Translations under genes and position numbers: made by a program
Notes under the pieces: generated by a model
Seen by the model: the letters and a program-made list of their open reading frames with translations, nothing else
Told to the model about the DNA's origin: nothing
The model's database searches: none
NCBI RefSeq assembly: GCF_006715635.1
Contig: NZ_VFNP01000002.1
Span: forward strand, 3,286,001 to 3,350,000
Source of the DNA: Streptomyces sp. SLBN-118
GTDB taxonomy: Bacteria > Actinomycetota > Actinomycetes > Streptomycetales > Streptomycetaceae
Direction of reading: 5' to 3'
DNA length: 64,000 nucleotides
Part shown: piece after piece, positions 1 through 9,848 of the stretch
Numbering within the stretch: the first letter of the stretch is position 1
How the letters are laid out: each line of letters begins with the position of its first letter

Positions 1-3000
1 TCGAGCAGCGTGCGGGCCGCTCGGCTTGTCGCGAAAGATTCGCCCAAGGCCAGTTCCTCGACCAGGTACTCGGCGCCAAGGCCGGTCAGTGCTCCCGCAC
101 CGGCAATCTCGGTGTGCAGCGCTTCCAGCGCCGGTGCTGTCCCGAACATCTCCCGCGCCCGCACCAGCGACGCGGCCTCGCCCGCCCACGCCTCACGTGC
201 CTCAGCCGTCGTCCCGTGGGCCCAGAACAGCTGGGCAGCGGCCCGGGCAGCGGCCGGGTAGCGCAGCAGCCCGGCCGTCTCGCGCAGCCTCAGCACCACG
301 TTCAGAATGGCCGCTGCGTCCTGGTCGTGGACGCCGCGCTCGTATCCCTCGTCGTAGGCGGCCTCGGCCGCCTCCCGGGCGAGAGCTGGAAGGTCGGCAC
401 CTGTCAGAGCCTCGGCGCCGTGCTCGACCAGCAACCGCGCGGCGAGGTACTCCGCCCGGTAGACATCGGCGTTCTCGGACGGGAGCAGCTGGTCCCAGTA
501 CGGGTGTGTGGCAGCGAAGTCTGGGTCGGTGACAGGCGAGCGGTAGTCGGTGCCGGTCAGTGCGAACGCCATTCCCCCGGCCGCGTGCGGCACGAGCGTG
601 AGCTCTGGAGGCTGGGTGTTCACGGCGAACCGGTGCGCGCCCAGACGGATCGTGTCGCCGCCGTCCGTGAACAGTTCGGCACGGTCCTGCAGCGCGCGCC
701 CGGCCTCCTGGCGGGCGGCCTTCAGCCGTCCCTCCAGCTCTTCGGCCCGTACTTGGTCACCCAGGTCGCGCAGAGCGTCGGCGCTACGGCGGACCTTGGC
801 GGCCATGGGGTCGGAGACGAAGTAGGTGTTGACCGCGTCGAGGCTGTCCAGGGTGGACGCCCGGCGGGCGATCGTCCCCAGGAAGCGTCCCGCTGATTCG
901 GCCAGGCGCTCGGCGCGGCGGGCGAGAGCGTCCCGCAGCGTCTGCTTGCGGCCCGAGAAGGCGTCGTTGATCTCGGCGCGCTTGTCCGCGATCTCGGCGA
1001 GGAAGCCGTCGTGGTCGGCGAAGCGCGACTCCAGGTTGTCCAGATGCAGGAGCAGCCGGACGAGCTGAGTTTCGCAGGTCTCGGGGGTGTCGGCCGCAGC
1101 CAGCGCGCCGATGACCGACTGGCCGAGCAGCGCGAACTCGGCCACGAACGCCGCCTGCCCCTCCCGGTCGAGGAACTCGCGTCGCCGGGCGGCGAGCAAC
1201 GCGCGTATCCGGTTCAGGCCGCCCAGCACCTCAGCGACCCGCTCCAAAATTGCGGTACGCACGGTGGCGTTCCCGATGTCGAGGCCGGCGACGACCTCGG
1301 TGAGTGCCTGTAGCCCGAAGGTCCGCTCGTCCAGCCGCTCGGTGAGGGTGTCGGCCTCGGCAACCGTGGTGATGGCCTCGGCATTGGTCGCGAGGCTTTC
1401 GACCTCGCCCTGGTAGTCGGCGAAGGCACCCTCGCGCCGGAGGAAGGCGACCGCGCGCTGCGCGGTGGCGGCAATGTGGGCCCCGGCCTGTTCGACGAGT
1501 GCTTCGACGGCCTCCGTGTCCGCGTACCGCATATCCTTCAGAGTCACCAGACCCCCCTGGGCCCGGCGCAGTTGGGTAATGCGCGCGATCCACTCCTCGG
1601 CGCTGGTGGGCACCTCGCCGCGGATGCGCCGCACCAGTCGCTGAAGGCTCTCGGTGGACTCCGTGAGCGCCTCGGCGGCCCGATGAGGGCCTGTACGGTC
1701 TCGAACTCCTGCAGCACCTGCTCCGCGGTTGCCCGTACCTCCTCCAGCGGGCTGCGCAGGTCTCCGGTGTCCGCGTCACCCAGCCAGTGGAAGCGGTCGG
1801 CAGCCCGCACGCAGGCAGCGGCGAGCGTCTCGTACATCTCGCCCGTGGGGGCGGTGTCGGCGACTTGGCGGGCGATGGCCAGGCAGTCGGAGATGCCGCG
1901 TACGAGGTCGGCGTTGCCGATGCGGACGAGCGGCCCTGTGCTGCTGTCGGCCTGGACGGCGGCCGCGTGCGTGTCGGAGACGTACGGGGTCCGCCACACC
2001 TGCACGGAGTGGACGCGTGCCGGCTCCTGGAACTCGGCGCGCAGCGCGATGAGCGTGCCGTCGTCGAAGAGCGCGTAGCCATGGCAGGCAAGTGGGGCGG
2101 CAACCTCCTCGCGGATCACGTTGTACGGCAGCAGGAGCGTGCGGCCCTCGGCCCGAGCGTGGAAGGCGAACAGCACATCCTCGCCGTTGGGCGACCGGAC
2201 GGCCCGCTCGAACTCCAGGTCAGTCGTGTCCGCGTCGAAGGTCCTCACCGCGCCCGTGGCGAGGCAGTAGCCACCGGAAAAGACGATGCCCTGGTCGTCC
2301 GGCAGCCGACGGCAGGACCGGCCGATGCTGTCCAGCCGGACCACGGTTTTCGTGACCGCGTTGAAGACCAGAGTCCGCCAGGTCTCCTCCTTGTAGGGGC
2401 GGACACGCAGCAGGACGAGGACGCCGACCCTCGCGTACGCCACCTCTGCGTCGGCGAGGGACTGGAGCGGCTCTTCGACCGGCTCGCTGTGGACGATGTC
2501 CTCACCGCTCTTCACGGTGAGGGTGCCGCCGACCGTCGAGACGAGGAGGCCGCCGTCGGCGATGGAGATGTGCGGGTGCCGGCCCGGTACATGATCCTCG
2601 CGTGTCGTATCCACCCACGCGAAGTCGTGCGAAGCCGGGGAGACGTGGTCGCGCTCGCCCCGGGCGTCGAGGAACCGCGCCTCGCCGGACGGGGAGAGGG
2701 ACCAGCGCAGGACGCGGATGTCGTCGGCCTCAGCGCCGATTTGGAAGACGGCCAGCAGCTTGCCCTCGACATGGCGCAGCTGGAGGAGCCGTGCGCCCTG
2801 GAAATAGCGGTGCAGTGCGGCGAACTCCCTTACGAACTCCGGGTCGTCGAGGAGACCGGGCGCCGCGTCGTGGGGAAGACGGTTCAAGTCGCGGTCGTAC
2901 AGGAAGAACACGTCATCGATCGCGGTCTCCTGCCGCACGCCGGCGGTGTGGCAGGCGACGAGCAGCGTGTCGCCGACGGCAACGAGGTCACGGGGTACGC

Positions 3001-3196
3001 AGGTCTGCTCCGTACGCATGTGCTCGGTGCCGGTGAGGGCGAGCTCGGTGGAGCCGAACTCCGAGATGCGCGTCGAATTGAGGGTCTCGGCGCGCCGCGC
3101 CAGCTCGGTGGCGTGCGCACCGAGCCGGGCGCGCAGCACCTCGTACGTACCGGCGTCCATGCCGGTCACCGTCGGCATCGTTGTCGCCGTCACCAT
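1..3196 (-). pseudogene. DUF3686/AAA-type 'DNA repair ATPase', frameshifted, 3' end outside window
   Basis: The gene starts at ATG 3196, with AGGAAAGG just upstream, and runs off the left edge. About 505 codons read well in the first frame. Near base 1680 that frame turns into Arg/Pro/Ser-rich nonsense and stops at 1544. The sensible reading (ALTESTESLQRLVRR, then MRYADTEAVEAL) continues without a stop to base 1 in the neighbouring frame. The switch sits in a short G run and fits loss of one G from GGGG. Members of this family are about 1,600 residues with an N-terminal DUF3686-like region, helical middle and C-terminal AAA domain; the AAA part would lie off-window. It lies directly downstream of the flotillin gene on the same strand, with a hairpin between. 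The indel could be a real mutation or an assembly error. The DNA-repair role is a family label, not demonstrated. Confidence 0.7.
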
Positions 3197-3223
3197 GGGA
3201 ATCCTTTCCTGGCCCTCAAGGGT

Positions 3224-3264
3224 GGGCCTGCGGCCGCCGACCCCCGTTCGGCAGCCGCAGGCCC
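3224..3264 (-). terminator. Hairpin between flotillin and ATPase genes
   Basis: An 11-bp perfect stem (GGGCCTGCGGC at 3224-3234, GCCGCAGGCCC at 3254-3264) follows the flotillin stop. There is no clear U-tract. It may attenuate read-through into the downstream ATPase gene. Confidence 0.5.
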
Positions 3265-3279
3265 GGTCGGTACCCGCAC

Positions 3280-5325
3280 TCAGGCCGTGACAGACCCGTT
3301 GAGCGCGGTGAGCGGGGTGTCGGCGAGGCCGAGTTCGCCTGCCTTGTCGAGCAGTTGGCTCAGCTGGGCCGTGGGCGCGTTGCCGGTGTTCATCAGCTTC
3401 ATCAGCAGCGCGGACACGGTCAGGTTCTGCACATCAGCCGTGGAGACGGAGCCCAGCACCTTCGTCAGGTCGTCGGTGAAAGACGACGAGCCGTCCAGCC
3501 ACGGGCCGGCCAGCGTCTGCGCGGTGTGCGAGTGCTGGACGAAGCCGTCGACGGCCTTGCCGAATGAGATGGACTGGACGAGCCGGTCGAAGAAGACGGA
3601 ATCTCCGCCGACGATGTTGATGTCGGCGTTCTCAAGACCGGTGGCGAGGACCGTGGCCTGTGCTTCGGCCACCTGCCGCTGCACATCGAGGCCGGCCAGG
3701 CGGATGTCCTTCTCCGCCTCCAGGCGCAGCCGGTACTCCTCGTGCCCGCGCGAGGCGTCGTCGAGGGCGGCCATCGCCGCGGCCTTCTCGGTCAGACCCT
3801 CCGCCTCCGCCTTGAGCTTGTCCCCGATCGCCGCCGCGCCGGCCGCGCCCTTCGCCCGTACGCCTTCGGCTTCAGCCAGCAGCAGGGCCTGGGTAGCTCC
3901 GGCCTCCGCGCGGCCGGTCTTCTCGATCGCGCCGGCTTCCTTCTCCCGGACCTGCACGGCCGCCAGTCCGGCCGCCGCGGCCTCCGCCTGGATGCCCTCC
4001 GCCAGACGGATCTTGGCGCGGGCGTCCATGTCGGCGGCCTTGCTGCGGGCCTCGGCGAGGGTGAGCTCCTCCGCCGCCCGGTGCACCGCGGCCTGCTCGG
4101 CGGCCTCGGCCGCCTTGATGTCCTTGACCAGCTTCTCCTGCGCCTCGGCCTCGGCTGCGATGATCACGGTCTGGCGCTCGCGCTCGGCCTCCTCGACTGC
4201 GCGCAGCTTCTTGATGGACTCCTCCTGCTCGGCGACCGTACGGTCCACCGCCACCCGCTCCCGGATGACCTCGGCGATCTCCCGGCGCTCCGCCTCCACC
4301 TCCTTCTCGGCGGAGATACGGGTCAGTTCGGTCTCCCGGTCCCGCGCGATGACTTCGAGCAGACGGTCCTTCTCGATGCGCTCGCTCTCGACGGCTATGA
4401 CCCGCTCGCGGTTCTTCTGGGCGACCGCGACCTCGCGGGCCTGGTTCTCCCTCTGTACGCCCAGCTGCTCCTCGGTCTTCAGGAAGGCGCTCTGCGCGCG
4501 CAGCCGCTCCTCCTCCACCACCCGCGCCGTCTCGGCTTCCTCACGGGCCCGTACGGTCTCGATCTCCCGCTTCTGCTTGATCTCGGCATCGGCCTGGCGG
4601 CGCTCCAGCTCCAAGATCGCCTCGCGGGCGTCCACGTTCTGGCGGGTGAGCTCTTTTTCCTCGTGCCGCTGGTACTCGTTGGTGCGGACGTGCTCAACGG
4701 CGGTCAGCTCGGTGATCTTCCGGATGCCCTGGGCGTCCAGGATGTTGGAGGCATCCAACTGCGCCAGCGGGGTCTGCTCGAGGTAGTCGATCGCCGCATC
4801 CTCCAGGCTGTAGCCGTTCAGATCGGTGCCGATGACCTGGATGATCCGGTCCCGGAACTCGTCACGCTTGGTGTAGAGGTCGGTGAAGTCGAGCTGCTTG
4901 CCGACCGTCTTGAGGGCCTCGGAGAACTTGGCGTTGAACAGGTCCTGGAGGGTGGTCTGGTCGCTGGCGCGTGCCGTGCCGATCGCCTGGGCGACCTTGA
5001 TGACGTCCTCGACGGTCTTGTTGACCCGGACAAAGAAGGAAATCCGGATGTCGGCGCGGATGTTGTCCTTGCAGATCAGCCCGTCGCGGCCGGTGCGGGT
5101 GATGTCGATGGTCTTCACCGAGATGTCCATGACCTCGGCCTTGTGCAGCACGGGCAGGACGACCTGTCCGGTGAAGGTGACGTCCACCTTCCGCATCTTC
5201 GACACGATCAGTGCCTTGCCCTGCTCCACCTTCCGGAACAGGCGGCTGATCACGAAGAGCATGGCGATGGCGATGATCAGGGCAACGGCGACGAGCAGGC
5301 CGATGCCCATGGTGATGGCATCCAT
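3280..5325 (-). CDS. Flotillin-family SPFH/band 7 protein (YqiK-like)
   Basis: A 681-residue membrane-scaffold protein. One hydrophobic N-terminal segment (about residues 7-28) is followed by a basic stretch, an SPFH/band 7 domain (about 35-210), then a very long coiled coil rich in Glu, Ala and Arg (about 230-560) typical of flotillins, and a shorter C-terminal domain. ATG 5325 is chosen because GAGGA precedes it and the transmembrane segment begins right after it; the 46 upstream codons are open but not protein-like. Flotillins organise membrane microdomains. In Escherichia coli yqiK is paired with yqiJ, and here too a YqiJ-like gene ends 38 bases upstream. The downstream partner is the DUF3686 ATPase, so the three probably form one functional unit. 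Any specific role is inference. Confidence 0.88.
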   Translation of the reverse strand: MDAITMGIGLLVAVALIIAIAMLFVISRLFRKVEQGKALIVSKMRKVDVTFTGQVVLPVLHKAEVMDISVKTIDITRTGRDGLICKDNIRADIRISFFVRVNKTVEDVIKVAQAIGTARASDQTTLQDLFNAKFSEALKTVGKQLDFTDLYTKRDEFRDRIIQVIGTDLNGYSLEDAAIDYLEQTPLAQLDASNILDAQGIRKITELTAVEHVRTNEYQRHEEKELTRQNVDAREAILELERRQADAEIKQKREIETVRAREEAETARVVEEERLRAQSAFLKTEEQLGVQRENQAREVAVAQKNRERVIAVESERIEKDRLLEVIARDRETELTRISAEKEVEAERREIAEVIRERVAVDRTVAEQEESIKKLRAVEEAERERQTVIIAAEAEAQEKLVKDIKAAEAAEQAAVHRAAEELTLAEARSKAADMDARAKIRLAEGIQAEAAAAGLAAVQVREKEAGAIEKTGRAEAGATQALLLAEAEGVRAKGAAGAAAIGDKLKAEAEGLTEKAAAMAALDDASRGHEEYRLRLEAEKDIRLAGLDVQRQVAEAQATVLATGLENADINIVGGDSVFFDRLVQSISFGKAVDGFVQHSHTAQTLAGPWLDGSSSFTDDLTKVLGSVSTADVQNLTVSALLMKLMNTGNAPTAQLSQLLDKAGELGLADTPLTALNGSVTA

Positions 5326-5363
5326 GAGAAGTCCTCGGTTGAGAGGGGAGAAAGTGCGAAGGC

Positions 5364-5975
5364 TCAAGCGGCGGAAGGGGGTTCGAGCGCCGTGTCGTAG
5401 GGAGCGACCCAGAAGAATTCGCCGGTGTCGTCGTATGCGTACAGCAACCCCGTGCTGCCCCATGCCAGTGCGTCCGTGCCGCTCTGGCGGACCTGTATGA
5501 CGGCCGTGGAGCCGTCCCGCGCTCTGACTTCTGCCTGGCCGAAGTCAGCGTCCACCCACCCTGTACGGATGGTGCAGGTCAGCCCGACGAAGTCCTGGCG
5601 GGACGGCCCGGGATCATGGGGGAACAGCTTCGCCAGCGGCCGCACGACCAGCCGTGTCACGCACCACGCGAAAAGCAGGGATGCGAAGAGCAAAGCCGCG
5701 CCGAACAGATGGAGCAGGGCACCGGACATGCCCGAACGGGCGAGAAGTACGGAGCCGGTGAAGCTGGCGAACCAGGCCAGGGCAATCACCAGCGAGGCCG
5801 ACACCGAGACAGGCACTCCACCGAGACTCAGCGCGTCGGTGTCCACATCGGTGTCGAAGCTGTCGGACTCGGCGGCGCCAAGCAGCACAAGCAGCCAGAA
5901 GCCGACGACGACCACGAGCGCCGAGGTGAACAGCACCGTAGGGAACCCGACAGCCGCATCAAGAAACTCAGTCAT
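5364..5975 (-). CDS. Polytopic membrane protein with C-terminal OB-fold (YqiJ/NfeD-like)
   Basis: A 203-residue protein. Hydrophobic helices lie at about residues 12-33, 53-72 and 83-108, followed by a C-terminal soluble part (about 125-195) with the short beta-strand pattern of an OB-fold, as in YqiJ and NfeD proteins that accompany flotillins. It starts at ATG 5975 and is the first gene of a three-gene minus-strand run with the flotillin and the DUF3686 ATPase. OB-fold membrane partners of this sort are thought to work with SPFH proteins at the membrane. Function here is inferred from that pairing only. Confidence 0.75.
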   Translation of the reverse strand: MTEFLDAAVGFPTVLFTSALVVVVGFWLLVLLGAAESDSFDTDVDTDALSLGGVPVSVSASLVIALAWFASFTGSVLLARSGMSGALLHLFGAALLFASLLFAWCVTRLVVRPLAKLFPHDPGPSRQDFVGLTCTIRTGWVDADFGQAEVRARDGSTAVIQVRQSGTDALAWGSTGLLYAYDDTGEFFWVAPYDTALEPPSAA

Positions 5976-6113
5976 CGGTCATCCCCCTTCATGCGTCGAC
6001 TCTCACGTCACGTCCGCTGGATCCCGGAGCAGTGCGCTTCTTCCCGCTTCCGGCAGACGATCTGTCCCTCCGCCCGGCCCAGCTCATGCTGACAGTGCGG
6101 CACGCCTGTTCGC

Positions 6114-6132
6114 ATTGCCGTACACCGGCAAT
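6114..6132. promoter_or_regulatory. Inverted repeat in the intergenic region before pucR-like gene
   Basis: ATTGCCG-tacac-CGGCAAT is a perfect 7-bp inverted repeat followed by CTTTAT. It lies between the divergent starts at 5975 and 6239. It could be an operator for the PucR regulator or a weak hairpin. Confidence 0.35.
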
Positions 6133-6238
6133 CTTTATGGCTCCCTGATGCCGGTCACCGCCCCCGGGAACGGGCATGCCACCCTTGAGCTCCGCGCGAA
6201 GGAAGTCGCCATCCGCGCGTCAAGAACGGGGAGGGGCC

Positions 6239-7300
6239 ATGGCCGAGCAAGGGAGACCCGAGGAGTATCTGACGGGGTACACCCAGGTCCTGGCACGTGC
6301 CAGCGCCACCGGCCGGAAACTGACCCGCCACGAACTGGAATCGCTCCGGACCCGGGGCGAGCAGGCCGCAGAAGCAGGCATCGGGCTGCGTGCCCTGGTC
6401 CGAGCCCACCTCTGTGCCGCCCAGGCCGTCCGTCCCGAGCTGCCCCATTCCGCCGCCGACCATCTCCTCGCCGCCGTCGAGCAGGCCGTGGACGCCTTCG
6501 CGGAGGGCCATGAACGGGCACAGCGTCTCGCGGTACGCCAGGAGGAGGCGGCCCGCCGCGAGTTCATCGACGACCTGCTGTACGGGCGCAGCGACCTCGG
6601 CCGCCTCGCCGAGCGCGCCGAGCGATTCGGGCTGCTCCTCTCCCACGCCCACGCGGTCGCCGTGGCGCAGGGCGCCGAGCAGTACGACGACGGCTATCCC
6701 GTCACCCGGCGGATCGAGTCGTCCCTCGTCGCCCGTTTCGGAGACCGCCGCATCCTCCTCACCACGAAGGACGGACGGCTGATCTGTATCGCGCCCGGCG
6801 ATCAGCCGGATGTGCTCAGCTTCTTCGCCAAGCAGGCCTACGCCGGGACGGACGGCGGCCGGGTGGCCATCGGCCGTGCCCACCCCGGCGCCGGAGGAGT
6901 TGTCCACTCCTACGAGGAGGCACTCAACGCCCTCGAGCTGGCCGGACGCATGGACCTCGAAGGTCCGCTTCTGCACGCGGCCGATCTGCTGGTCTACCCG
7001 GTGCTCACCCGGGACCGGCAAGCAATGGCCGACCTTGTGCGGAGCGTTCTCGGTCCGCTCCAGGAGGCCCGCGGCGGCGCCCAGCCGCTGATCGACACGC
7101 TCACCGCCTACTTCGACACGGGCTGCGTGACCGCCGCGGCGGCCCGGCGCCTCTCCCTGAGCGTCCGGGCCATGACCTACCGGCTCGACCGCATCCACAA
7201 ACTGACAGGAGCCGACCCCGGCGACCCCGTCCACCGCTACACCCTCCAGACAGCGGTCATCGGCGCCCGGCTCCTGGACTGGCCCGCCACGGCCATCTGA
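6239..7300 (+). CDS. PucR-family transcriptional regulator
   Basis: A 353-residue regulator. The N-terminal helical half has many Arg and Ala residues. A central GGDEF-like sensor region follows (about residues 150-240). The C-terminal end carries the PucR-type helix-turn-helix, with the signature LxxYFDTGCVTAAAARRLS at about 290-310 and then a TYRLDRI helix. ATG 6239 is preferred over an upstream in-frame ATG at 6176 because GGGGAGGGG lies just before it. It is divergent from the flotillin cluster. Its target and effector are unknown; relatives control purine catabolism, morphology or secondary metabolism. Confidence 0.85.
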   Translation: MAEQGRPEEYLTGYTQVLARASATGRKLTRHELESLRTRGEQAAEAGIGLRALVRAHLCAAQAVRPELPHSAADHLLAAVEQAVDAFAEGHERAQRLAVRQEEAARREFIDDLLYGRSDLGRLAERAERFGLLLSHAHAVAVAQGAEQYDDGYPVTRRIESSLVARFGDRRILLTTKDGRLICIAPGDQPDVLSFFAKQAYAGTDGGRVAIGRAHPGAGGVVHSYEEALNALELAGRMDLEGPLLHAADLLVYPVLTRDRQAMADLVRSVLGPLQEARGGAQPLIDTLTAYFDTGCVTAAAARRLSLSVRAMTYRLDRIHKLTGADPGDPVHRYTLQTAVIGARLLDWPATAI

Positions 7301-7386
7301 GCGCTCAGGCCGTCCGTGAGCCCGGGTGAGGCCCGATCGGCGCTCCGCGGGCTCTGGGGTGTCCAGGGCGATCACCCGTCAGGCAC

Positions 7387-7550
7387 CTCTCGGGAGTCCT
7401 GGCAGCCCCGGCCGCCATCGCCGCCGCCCTGGCGCCCTTCGCCGGAGCTGCTCTGGCGGGCCGTTGGGCGGCTATCCGGGGTTGTTCGTCCTGCTCGCTG
7501 CCGTATCAGCCCTCGCCGCTCTCCCGGCGACGGGCAGCGAGCCTGGCTGA
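7387..7550 (+). pseudogene. C-terminal remnant of an MFS transporter, frameshifted
   Basis: About 23 codons read LSGVLAAPAAIAAALAPFAG in one frame (from 7387). The next frame then continues GGYPGLFVLLAAVSALAALP to a TGA at 7548-7550. Joined, they match the last periplasmic loop and last helix of a major facilitator transporter. The switch is in a G-rich stretch near 7455-7465. No upstream part is recognisable, so this is a decayed tail. Confidence 0.5.
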
Positions 7551-7864
7551 CTGGACGTCAGCATATGCGGCTCCCGAGGTGGAGCTCGCGACCCCGAGCT
7601 GGGGGTGCCAGAAGAGCAACCACCCACCTTGGCACCGGTACGGACAGGCGCTGCTCGGGCCGGAGGAGTGCCGTCAGAGCGGAAACGGTGACGACCCACC
7701 AGCGTGCGCGGCATGAACCTCCACTCGCTCCGCGACGTAAACACACGCAAGATTCATCACCAGGCCGCCCACGACGCCGCACCGGCCCGTGCGTCTGCGG
7801 CAGATGCGGAGTGAGCACTCACTCCGTCAGTGGATTTCGTGCGGACGAGCCACTGGCAAGGGGA
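7551..7864. other. Intergenic stretch, no gene seen
   Basis: About 310 bases with no convincing reading frame, RNA or repeat. Open frames here have no codon bias and no ribosome-binding site. Confidence 0.5.
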
Positions 7865-7900
7865 GAGGGCCGGGGGAAGTCGTGCTTCCCCCCGGCCCTC
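7865..7900 (-). terminator. Strong hairpin downstream of sulP-type gene
   Basis: GAGGGCCGGGGGAAG at 7865-7879 pairs with its complement at 7885-7900 (one bulged C, 5-base loop). It lies 18 bases past the stop codon of the SulP gene. Confidence 0.75.
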
Positions 7901-7917
7901 GGTTGCGCCTACGGCGG

Positions 7918-9426
7918 TCAGTGGCTGCCGGCGAGTTCGCCGCTGAGCGTCTTGTGGATTCGGGCGCTGGGCTCGTTCAGCCCGATGATTTCCACGTTCT
8001 TGCCGCGTTGGGCGTACTTGGCCTCGATGGCGTCCAGGGCGGCGACGGAGGAGGCGTCCCAGATGTGGGCGGCGGAGAGGTCGATGACGACCTTGTCGGG
8101 GTCGGTGACGTAGTTGAACTGGCCGACGAGGTCGTCGGAGGAGGCGAAGAAGAGTTCGCCGGTGACCCGGTAGACGACGGTGGCGCTGTCGGGGCCGGTG
8201 ACGGTGGTGACTTCCGCGAGGTGGGCGACGCGCTTGGCGAAGATGACCATGGCGGTCAGGGAGCCGGCGACGACGCCGATGGCGAGGTTGTGGGTGGCGA
8301 CCACACACGCGACGGTGACCACCATGACGGTGAGCTCCCCGGCCGGCATTCGCTTGAGCGTCTTCGGCGCGATGGAGTGCCAGTCGAAGGTGGCCACCGA
8401 GACCATGACCATCACCGCGACGAGTGCGGCCATGGGGATGTCGGAGACGACCGGCCCGAACACGATGCACAGCACCATCAGCAACGCGCCCGCCAGGAAC
8501 GTCGACAGCCGGGTGCGGGCGCCGGAGACCCGCACGTTGATCATCGTCTGGCCGATCATGGCGCAGCCGCCCATGCCGCCGAAGAAGCCGGTGACGATGT
8601 TGGCGATGCCCTGGCCGACGGATTCGCGGGTCTTGGAGGAGTGGGTGTCGGTGATGTCGTCGACCAGCTTGGCCGTCATCAGCGACTCCATCAGGCCGAC
8701 CAGCGCCATGGCGAGCGCGTAAGGTGCGACGGTCGTCAGGGTGTCCAGGGTGAACGGCACGTCCGGCAGGCCGGGCACGGGGAGGGAGGACGGCAGGGCG
8801 CCCTTGTCGCCCACCGTCGGCACCGCGATCCCGGCCGCGACCGTGATGACGGCGAGGATCACGATCGACACCAGCGGCGCCGGGACCACCGTGGTGACCC
8901 TCGGGAAGAACACCATCAGCGCCAGCCCGGCCGCGATCAGCGGATAGACGGCCCAGGGCACGTCCGTCATCTCCGGCACCTGTGCCATGAAGATGAGGAT
9001 GGCGAGGGAGTTGACGAAGCCGACCATCACGCTGCGCGGCACGAACCTCATCAGCTTGGCGACGCCGAGCGCGCCGAGGACGATCTGGAAGACGCCGGCC
9101 AAGATGACCGCGGCGACGAGGTAGCCGAAGCCGTGCTCGCGGTTGAGCGGGGCGATGACCAGAGCAACCGCGCCGGTGGCCGCGGAGATCATGGCCGGAC
9201 GGCCGCCGACGACCGCGATGGTCACGGCCATCGTGAACGAGGCGAACAGGCCGATGGCCGGATCGACCCCGGCGATGATCGAGAAGGAGATCGCCTCCGG
9301 GATCAGCGCCAGGGCGACCACGAGTCCGGCCAGCACCTCGGTGCGCAGCACCTTCGGGTCGGACAGCCAGGACGGACGCCGGGAGCCACGCAGCCACGCG
9401 GCCGGGGACAGTGCGGAGGAGGACAA
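7918..9426 (-). CDS. SulP/SLC26-family anion transporter with STAS domain
   Basis: A 502-residue membrane transporter. About 10-12 hydrophobic segments span roughly residues 30-400, including the conserved first helix region EVLAGLVVALALIPEAISFS. A STAS domain follows (about 405-495; VVIDLSAAHIWDASSV). SulP proteins move sulfate, bicarbonate or dicarboxylates; substrate cannot be read from sequence. The most upstream sensible start is TTG 9426, which is not preceded by a strong ribosome-binding site, so the start is uncertain. The gene is divergent from a MerR regulator whose presumed operator lies between them, so MerR may control it. Confidence 0.9.
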   Translation of the reverse strand: MSSSALSPAAWLRGSRRPSWLSDPKVLRTEVLAGLVVALALIPEAISFSIIAGVDPAIGLFASFTMAVTIAVVGGRPAMISAATGAVALVIAPLNREHGFGYLVAAVILAGVFQIVLGALGVAKLMRFVPRSVMVGFVNSLAILIFMAQVPEMTDVPWAVYPLIAAGLALMVFFPRVTTVVPAPLVSIVILAVITVAAGIAVPTVGDKGALPSSLPVPGLPDVPFTLDTLTTVAPYALAMALVGLMESLMTAKLVDDITDTHSSKTRESVGQGIANIVTGFFGGMGGCAMIGQTMINVRVSGARTRLSTFLAGALLMVLCIVFGPVVSDIPMAALVAVMVMVSVATFDWHSIAPKTLKRMPAGELTVMVVTVACVVATHNLAIGVVAGSLTAMVIFAKRVAHLAEVTTVTGPDSATVVYRVTGELFFASSDDLVGQFNYVTDPDKVVIDLSAAHIWDASSVAALDAIEAKYAQRGKNVEIIGLNEPSARIHKTLSGELAGSH

Positions 9427-9771
9427 GATGAAGGGAACCTGTCGTGCTCGGGCACACCCGGCATCACGGCGGGCGCGCAGGAGGGCATGGAGCCGGAGCG
9501 GCCGGCCACGAAGTCCGCGAGCGGCGGACCGAAGTCAGTGGGCAGCAGCCGGGTGACCTGCTAGGGAACCGGTCGCTGCTCGGGGCGAAGGGTCAGGGTG
9601 GGCAGGCAGCGGCGCCGGGCATGACGGACATGCGCACGCTCTCTCCTGCTGTCGTGGACATCGGTCTTCGCCGGGGGCTTCGTCGGCCCCGACACGCCTG
9701 ACGGTCACGGGAAGGCATCCCGCACCAGCGGAAACGGGCGCGGCAGGCAGCCGACGCAACGCTTCAGGCAA
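9427..9771. other. Long intergenic leader of sulP-type gene
   Basis: About 345 bases between the SulP start and the MerR operator. No coding frame with normal bias and no RNA element is recognised. Probably 5' leader and promoter DNA. Confidence 0.4.
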
Positions 9772-9795
9772 CTCTACCCTAACGTTAGAGTAGAG
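9772..9795. promoter_or_regulatory. MerR-type palindromic operator
   Basis: A 24-bp palindrome with one mismatched pair: outer arms CTCTAC (9772-9777) and GTAGAG (9790-9795) around the perfect decamer CTAACGTTAG (9779-9788). It lies 54 bases before the MerR gene start and between it and the divergent SulP gene. That is the arrangement expected for an autoregulating MerR protein. Confidence 0.6.
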
Positions 9796-9848
9796 AGATC
9801 GGCGGCAGCCGTCCGCGGCCGTGGCGAGTGACGAGGAAGGCATTCCGC

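Noticed and set aside
1787..4786. A 999-codon open frame antisense to the ATPase and flotillin genes
   Set aside because: It is the shadow of high-GC codon bias on the opposite strand; no ribosome-binding site and no family-like sequence.
7789..9564. A 591-codon frame opposite the SulP gene
   Set aside because: Antisense shadow; His/Asp-rich low-complexity translation with no family.
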